A stretch of DNA of 64,000 nucleotides, from NCBI RefSeq assembly GCF_039523075.1, contig NZ_BAAAEP010000024.1:3647-67646 (forward strand). The letters run 5' to 3'. The stretch comes from Caenispirillum bisanense. Lineage in GTDB: Bacteria; Pseudomonadota; Alphaproteobacteria; Rhodospirillales; Rhodospirillaceae. A program made the position numbers and the translations under genes. Numbering within the stretch: position 1 is the first letter of the stretch; every line of letters starts with the position of its first letter. Of this stretch, positions 61,403 through 64,000 are shown in pieces. The notes under the pieces were generated by a model that was given only the letters and a program-made list of their open reading frames with translations, did no database searches and was not told the DNA's origin.

Positions 61403-62773
61403 TTGCGGGATACACCGGACATCGCGCAGCGGCACCGCCTTGGCGGCGCCCGCGGATGGAGCGTCACGGCTGCCGCCATGACGGCGCCGGCTGCCGCCGG
61501 CAAACTGGGGGGTGCCGGCGGGGGGGTGGGGGTGCTGGGGGGCGGCGTCACCCCGGCCCCTGCCGCCGCGCAGGCGCCGGCCCAGGCGCTGCCGGCGGTG
61601 ATCGCCGAGCCGCCGGAAGACCCGGAAGACCTGCCGCCGCCCGACCTGCCCGCCGATGCCGCGCCGGAAACCCTCAGCCTGGGCGAGCAGTGCCTGGCCG
61701 AGGCCGACCGCCAGGAACGCGCCCTGCAGATCCCCGCCGGCCTGCTGCGGGCCATCATGCTGGCCGAAAGCGGCCGCTGGGACCGCACCGCCGGCGCCCT
61801 GCGGGCCTGGCCGTGGACGCTCAACATTGCCGGCACCGGCAGCTACCACGCCAGCCGCGAGGAAGCCCGCGCCACCGCCGCCGCCGCCCTGCGCAGCGGC
61901 ATCCGGCAGGTGGACATCGGCTGCATGCAGGTCTCCATGGCCTGGCACGCAAGCGGCTTCCGCACCGTCACCGAGGCACTGGAGCCGGTCTCCAACGTCT
62001 CCTACGGCGCCATGTACCTGCGCCAGCTCTACGACCAGCACGGCGACTGGGCGGAGGCGGTGCGGCGCTACCACTCCGGCGATGCCGTCCGCGGCGAGGG
62101 CTACCTGCGGCGGGTGATGCGGCTGTGGCGCGGCGAGGGCGAGATGCCGTCCGCCGGCGGCGGCCGCGTCGTCACCGCCGACCGCCGCGACAGCCCCCAC
62201 CACAAGGCCGCCGCCGCCCTGGCCGGCGCCGATGCGGCGGCGGCGCGCACCGTCTATGCCGCCATCCTGGAACGCAACCGCGACGACCGCACCGCCCTCG
62301 CCGGCCTCGCCATCGCGTGGGAGCGCCTGGGCCAGATGCCGGAGGCCCTGGCGGCCTGGCGCGACTACCTCGGCCGCGAGCCGGGCAGCGAGCAGGCCGC
62401 CCGCCGGCTGGTGCAGCTCAGCCTCGCCCTGCCGGCGGTGGAGGCCGATGCGGTGCTGTCCGACCTGGTGCGGGTGGCGCCCGACAACCCGCCGCTGCTC
62501 GACGCCCTGGCCCGCCGCCGGCTGGACGGCGGCGATGCCGAAACCGCCGCCGCCCTGTTCGCCCGCGCCGCCGCCCTGGCGCCGGAAGACCCGGCGCTGG
62601 CCTACAACGCCGCCGTCACCCTCGACCGGCTGGACCGGCCGCGCGCCGCCATCCGCGCCTACGAGACGCTGCTCGCCACCCACGGCCGCAACCCGGTGGC
62701 CGCCGCCACCCTGCCGCTGGATGCGGCACGGCAGCGGCTGGCGTGGCTGCGCACCCGGGTGGCGACGCCATGA
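61403..62773 (+). CDS. lytic transglycosylase-like domain protein with C-terminal TPR-like repeats
   Basis: 456 residues if started at TTG 61403; later in-frame ATGs (such as MTAPAAAG at 61478) are possible. Signal/low-complexity N-terminus, then an SLT-type domain at about 92-250. LLRAIMLAESGRWDRTAGALRAWPWTLNIAGTGSYHASREEARATAAAALRSGIRQVDIGCMQVSMAWHASGF contains the catalytic Glu in AESGR and GCMQVS. The C-terminal 200 residues form Ala-rich TPR-like helices (TALAGLAIAWERLGQMPEALAAWRDYLGREPGSEQAARRLVQ). It cuts peptidoglycan in the periplasm; adjacency to pilT suggests a pilus/motility role. Two hairpins at 61325-61343 and 61359-61376 precede it. Confidence 0.8.
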   Translation: MRDTPDIAQRHRLGGARGWSVTAAAMTAPAAAGKLGGAGGGVGVLGGGVTPAPAAAQAPAQALPAVIAEPPEDPEDLPPPDLPADAAPETLSLGEQCLAEADRQERALQIPAGLLRAIMLAESGRWDRTAGALRAWPWTLNIAGTGSYHASREEARATAAAALRSGIRQVDIGCMQVSMAWHASGFRTVTEALEPVSNVSYGAMYLRQLYDQHGDWAEAVRRYHSGDAVRGEGYLRRVMRLWRGEGEMPSAGGGRVVTADRRDSPHHKAAAALAGADAAAARTVYAAILERNRDDRTALAGLAIAWERLGQMPEALAAWRDYLGREPGSEQAARRLVQLSLALPAVEADAVLSDLVRVAPDNPPLLDALARRRLDGGDAETAAALFARAAALAPEDPALAYNAAVTLDRLDRPRAAIRAYETLLATHGRNPVAAATLPLDAARQRLAWLRTRVATP

Positions 62774-62831
62774 CCGCCGCCGCCATGACCGCCCTGCCCC
62801 TTCCCCGATGCCTGTCCCGGAAGCCTGACCG

Positions 62832-64000
62832 ATGAGCGACCAGCCGCTGGAAATCACCGATCTCCTGGCCTTCACCCACCAGCAGGGCGGATCGGACCTT
62901 CACCTCATCGCCCAGCGCGAGCCCATGCTGCGCCTGTCGGGCGAGTTGCGGCCGATCAAGACCGGGGTGCTGTCGCAGGACACGGTGAAGCAGATGCTCA
63001 CCTCCATCATGACGGAGGAGCAGCGGGCCGAGTACGAGCGCGAGCAGGAAATCGACTTCGCCATCAGCTTCGGCCGCGACGCCCGCTTCCGCGTCAACGC
63101 CTTCAACACCATCACCGGCGCCGCCGCCGTGTTCCGCACCATCCCGACCAAGGTGCCGAGCCTGGAGCAGCTGAACGCGCCGGAGATCTTCAAGAAGTTC
63201 GCCGAGAAGGAAAAGGGCCTCGTGCTGGTCACCGGGCCGACCGGGTCGGGCAAGTCCACCACCCTGGCGGCGATGATCAACCACATCAACGAAACCCAGA
63301 ACAAGCACATCCTGACCATCGAAGACCCGGTGGAATTCGTGCACGACAGCAAGCTGTCGCTCATCAACCACCGCGAGGTCGGCAAGCACACCAAGTCCTT
63401 CGCCCGGGCGCTGAAGTCGGCCCTGCGCGAAGACCCGGACGTCATCCTGGTCGGCGAAATGCGCGACCACGAGACCATCAGCCTGGCGCTCACCGCCGCC
63501 GAGACCGGCCACCTGGTCATGGGCACCCTGCACACCAGCAGCGCCGCCAAGACCATCGACCGCATCATCGACGTCTTCCCCGGCAGCGACAAGGAGATGG
63601 TGCGCGCCATGCTGGCCGGCTCGCTGCAGGCGGTGATCTCGCAGAAGCTGATGCGCAAGCTGGGCGGCGGCCGGGTGGCGGCGCACGACATCCTCATCGG
63701 CACCGACGCCGTGCGCAACCTGATCCGCGAAAACAAGGTGCCGCAGATCTATTCCATGATGCAGGTGGGCCAGCGCTACGGCATGCAGACCCTGCAGGAC
63801 GCGGTGCAGAAGCTGGTCGACCAGGGCGTGGTCGATGCCAGGGAAATGGAGGCCTTCGCCAAGGGCGACGAGCAGGCCCAGGCTGCCGCCGCCGGCGCCG
63901 CCCGTCCCCATGCTCCCCGCCCGACCCCGGCAGCGGCGGCCCCGCCACCGCCTCCCCCACCCCCGCCTCCGCCCGCTGGCGCCGCACCGCCGCCGCCTCC
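62832..64000 (+). CDS. pilT: type IV pilus retraction ATPase PilT (3' end beyond the window)
   Basis: At least 389 residues. Walker A is GPTGSGKSTTLAAM (135-142 core), the Asp box ILTIEDPVEFVH, Walker B DPDVILVGEMRD, and the His box AAETGHLVMGTLHTSSAAKTIDRIIDVFP. The C-terminal AIRNLIRE-like segment DAVRNLIRENKVPQIYSMMQVGQRYGMQTLQDAVQKL identifies PilT rather than PilB. After the normal end (about 345) a low-complexity tail, AAAAGAARPHAPRPTPAAAAPPPP..., continues to the window edge, so the gene is longer than most PilT. Confidence 0.94.
   Translation, partial: MSDQPLEITDLLAFTHQQGGSDLHLIAQREPMLRLSGELRPIKTGVLSQDTVKQMLTSIMTEEQRAEYEREQEIDFAISFGRDARFRVNAFNTITGAAAVFRTIPTKVPSLEQLNAPEIFKKFAEKEKGLVLVTGPTGSGKSTTLAAMINHINETQNKHILTIEDPVEFVHDSKLSLINHREVGKHTKSFARALKSALREDPDVILVGEMRDHETISLALTAAETGHLVMGTLHTSSAAKTIDRIIDVFPGSDKEMVRAMLAGSLQAVISQKLMRKLGGGRVAAHDILIGTDAVRNLIRENKVPQIYSMMQVGQRYGMQTLQDAVQKLVDQGVVDAREMEAFAKGDEQAQAAAAGAARPHAPRPTPAAAAPPPPPPPPPPPAGAAPPPP

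Overview
The window is a high-GC (roughly 70% by eye) bacterial chromosome segment. It most resembles an alphaproteobacterium of the Rhodospirillales type (Azospirillum/Caenispirillum-like). The reasons are the split P-protein glycine cleavage operon, the UrtABCDE-urease super-cluster, a DUF2794 protein, a DAHL-type c-di-GMP protein, GTG starts and an extreme G/C third-position bias. No rRNA, phage, insertion sequence or CRISPR array was seen. Both edge genes (trkH-like on the left, pilT on the right) are cut by the window.

Layout. 1-0.9 kb: TrkH potassium transporter. 1.0-6.0 kb: tandem glycine riboswitch and gcvT-gcvH-gcvPA-gcvPB. 6.0-10.0 kb: a structured leader/small RNA candidate, then a di-heme cytochrome c peroxidase translationally coupled to a DAHL-PAS-GGDEF-EAL protein. 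10.1-12.6 kb: tRNA-Gln(TTG), an OGFr-domain protein, a TetR repressor with a nested palindromic operator in front of a quinone reductase, and a DUF805 protein. 12.6-23.8 kb (minus strand): urea uptake and hydrolysis, urtABCDE-ureDABC-ureEFG, read from a sigma-54-type promoter upstream of urtA; this is a nitrogen-scavenging unit about 11 kb long. 24.2-25.8 kb: an orphan OmpR-type regulator and an SDR lacking its catalytic Tyr/Lys. 25.9-36.6 kb: a sulfur island with sbp-cysT-cysW-cysA sulfate ABC import, an SLC13/TrkA_C permease, an Rrf2 regulator, cysteine dioxygenase with an FAD/NAD(P)-binding partner, and a TcyJ-L-N cystine ABC importer. 36.7-37.3 kb: RelE/HTH toxin-antitoxin pair. 37.3-38.7 kb: dihydroorotase. 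38.7-48.0 kb (minus strand): asparagine synthase, several glycosyltransferases and an O-antigen ligase, i.e. a surface polysaccharide/LPS locus. 48.2-52.0 kb: YgfZ, an extradiol dioxygenase, DUF2794 and lipoproteins. 52.35-52.42 kb: a G17-C23 homopolymer block that looks like an assembly artefact hiding real sequence. 52.6-57.4 kb: a four-gene operon (lectin-fold secreted protein, Cys-less asparagine-synthetase-like protein, polysaccharide deacetylase, secreted beta-helix protein). 57.4-64 kb: SDR, cupin, pyrD, bacteriohemerythrin, HAD phosphatase, a transglycosylase/TPR protein and pilT.

A recurrent inverted-repeat element with 26-27 bp arms (four copies, 2.9 kb to 17.2 kb) sits between genes inside the gcv and urease operons. 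It would place long RNA hairpins between co-transcribed genes. Two of the copies are a tandem duplication that carried along a remnant of the ureD 3' end. The most promising candidates for undescribed biology are the 52.6-57.4 kb operon, the CDO/FAD sulfur unit and the 6.06-6.18 kb RNA. None can be proved from sequence reading alone.
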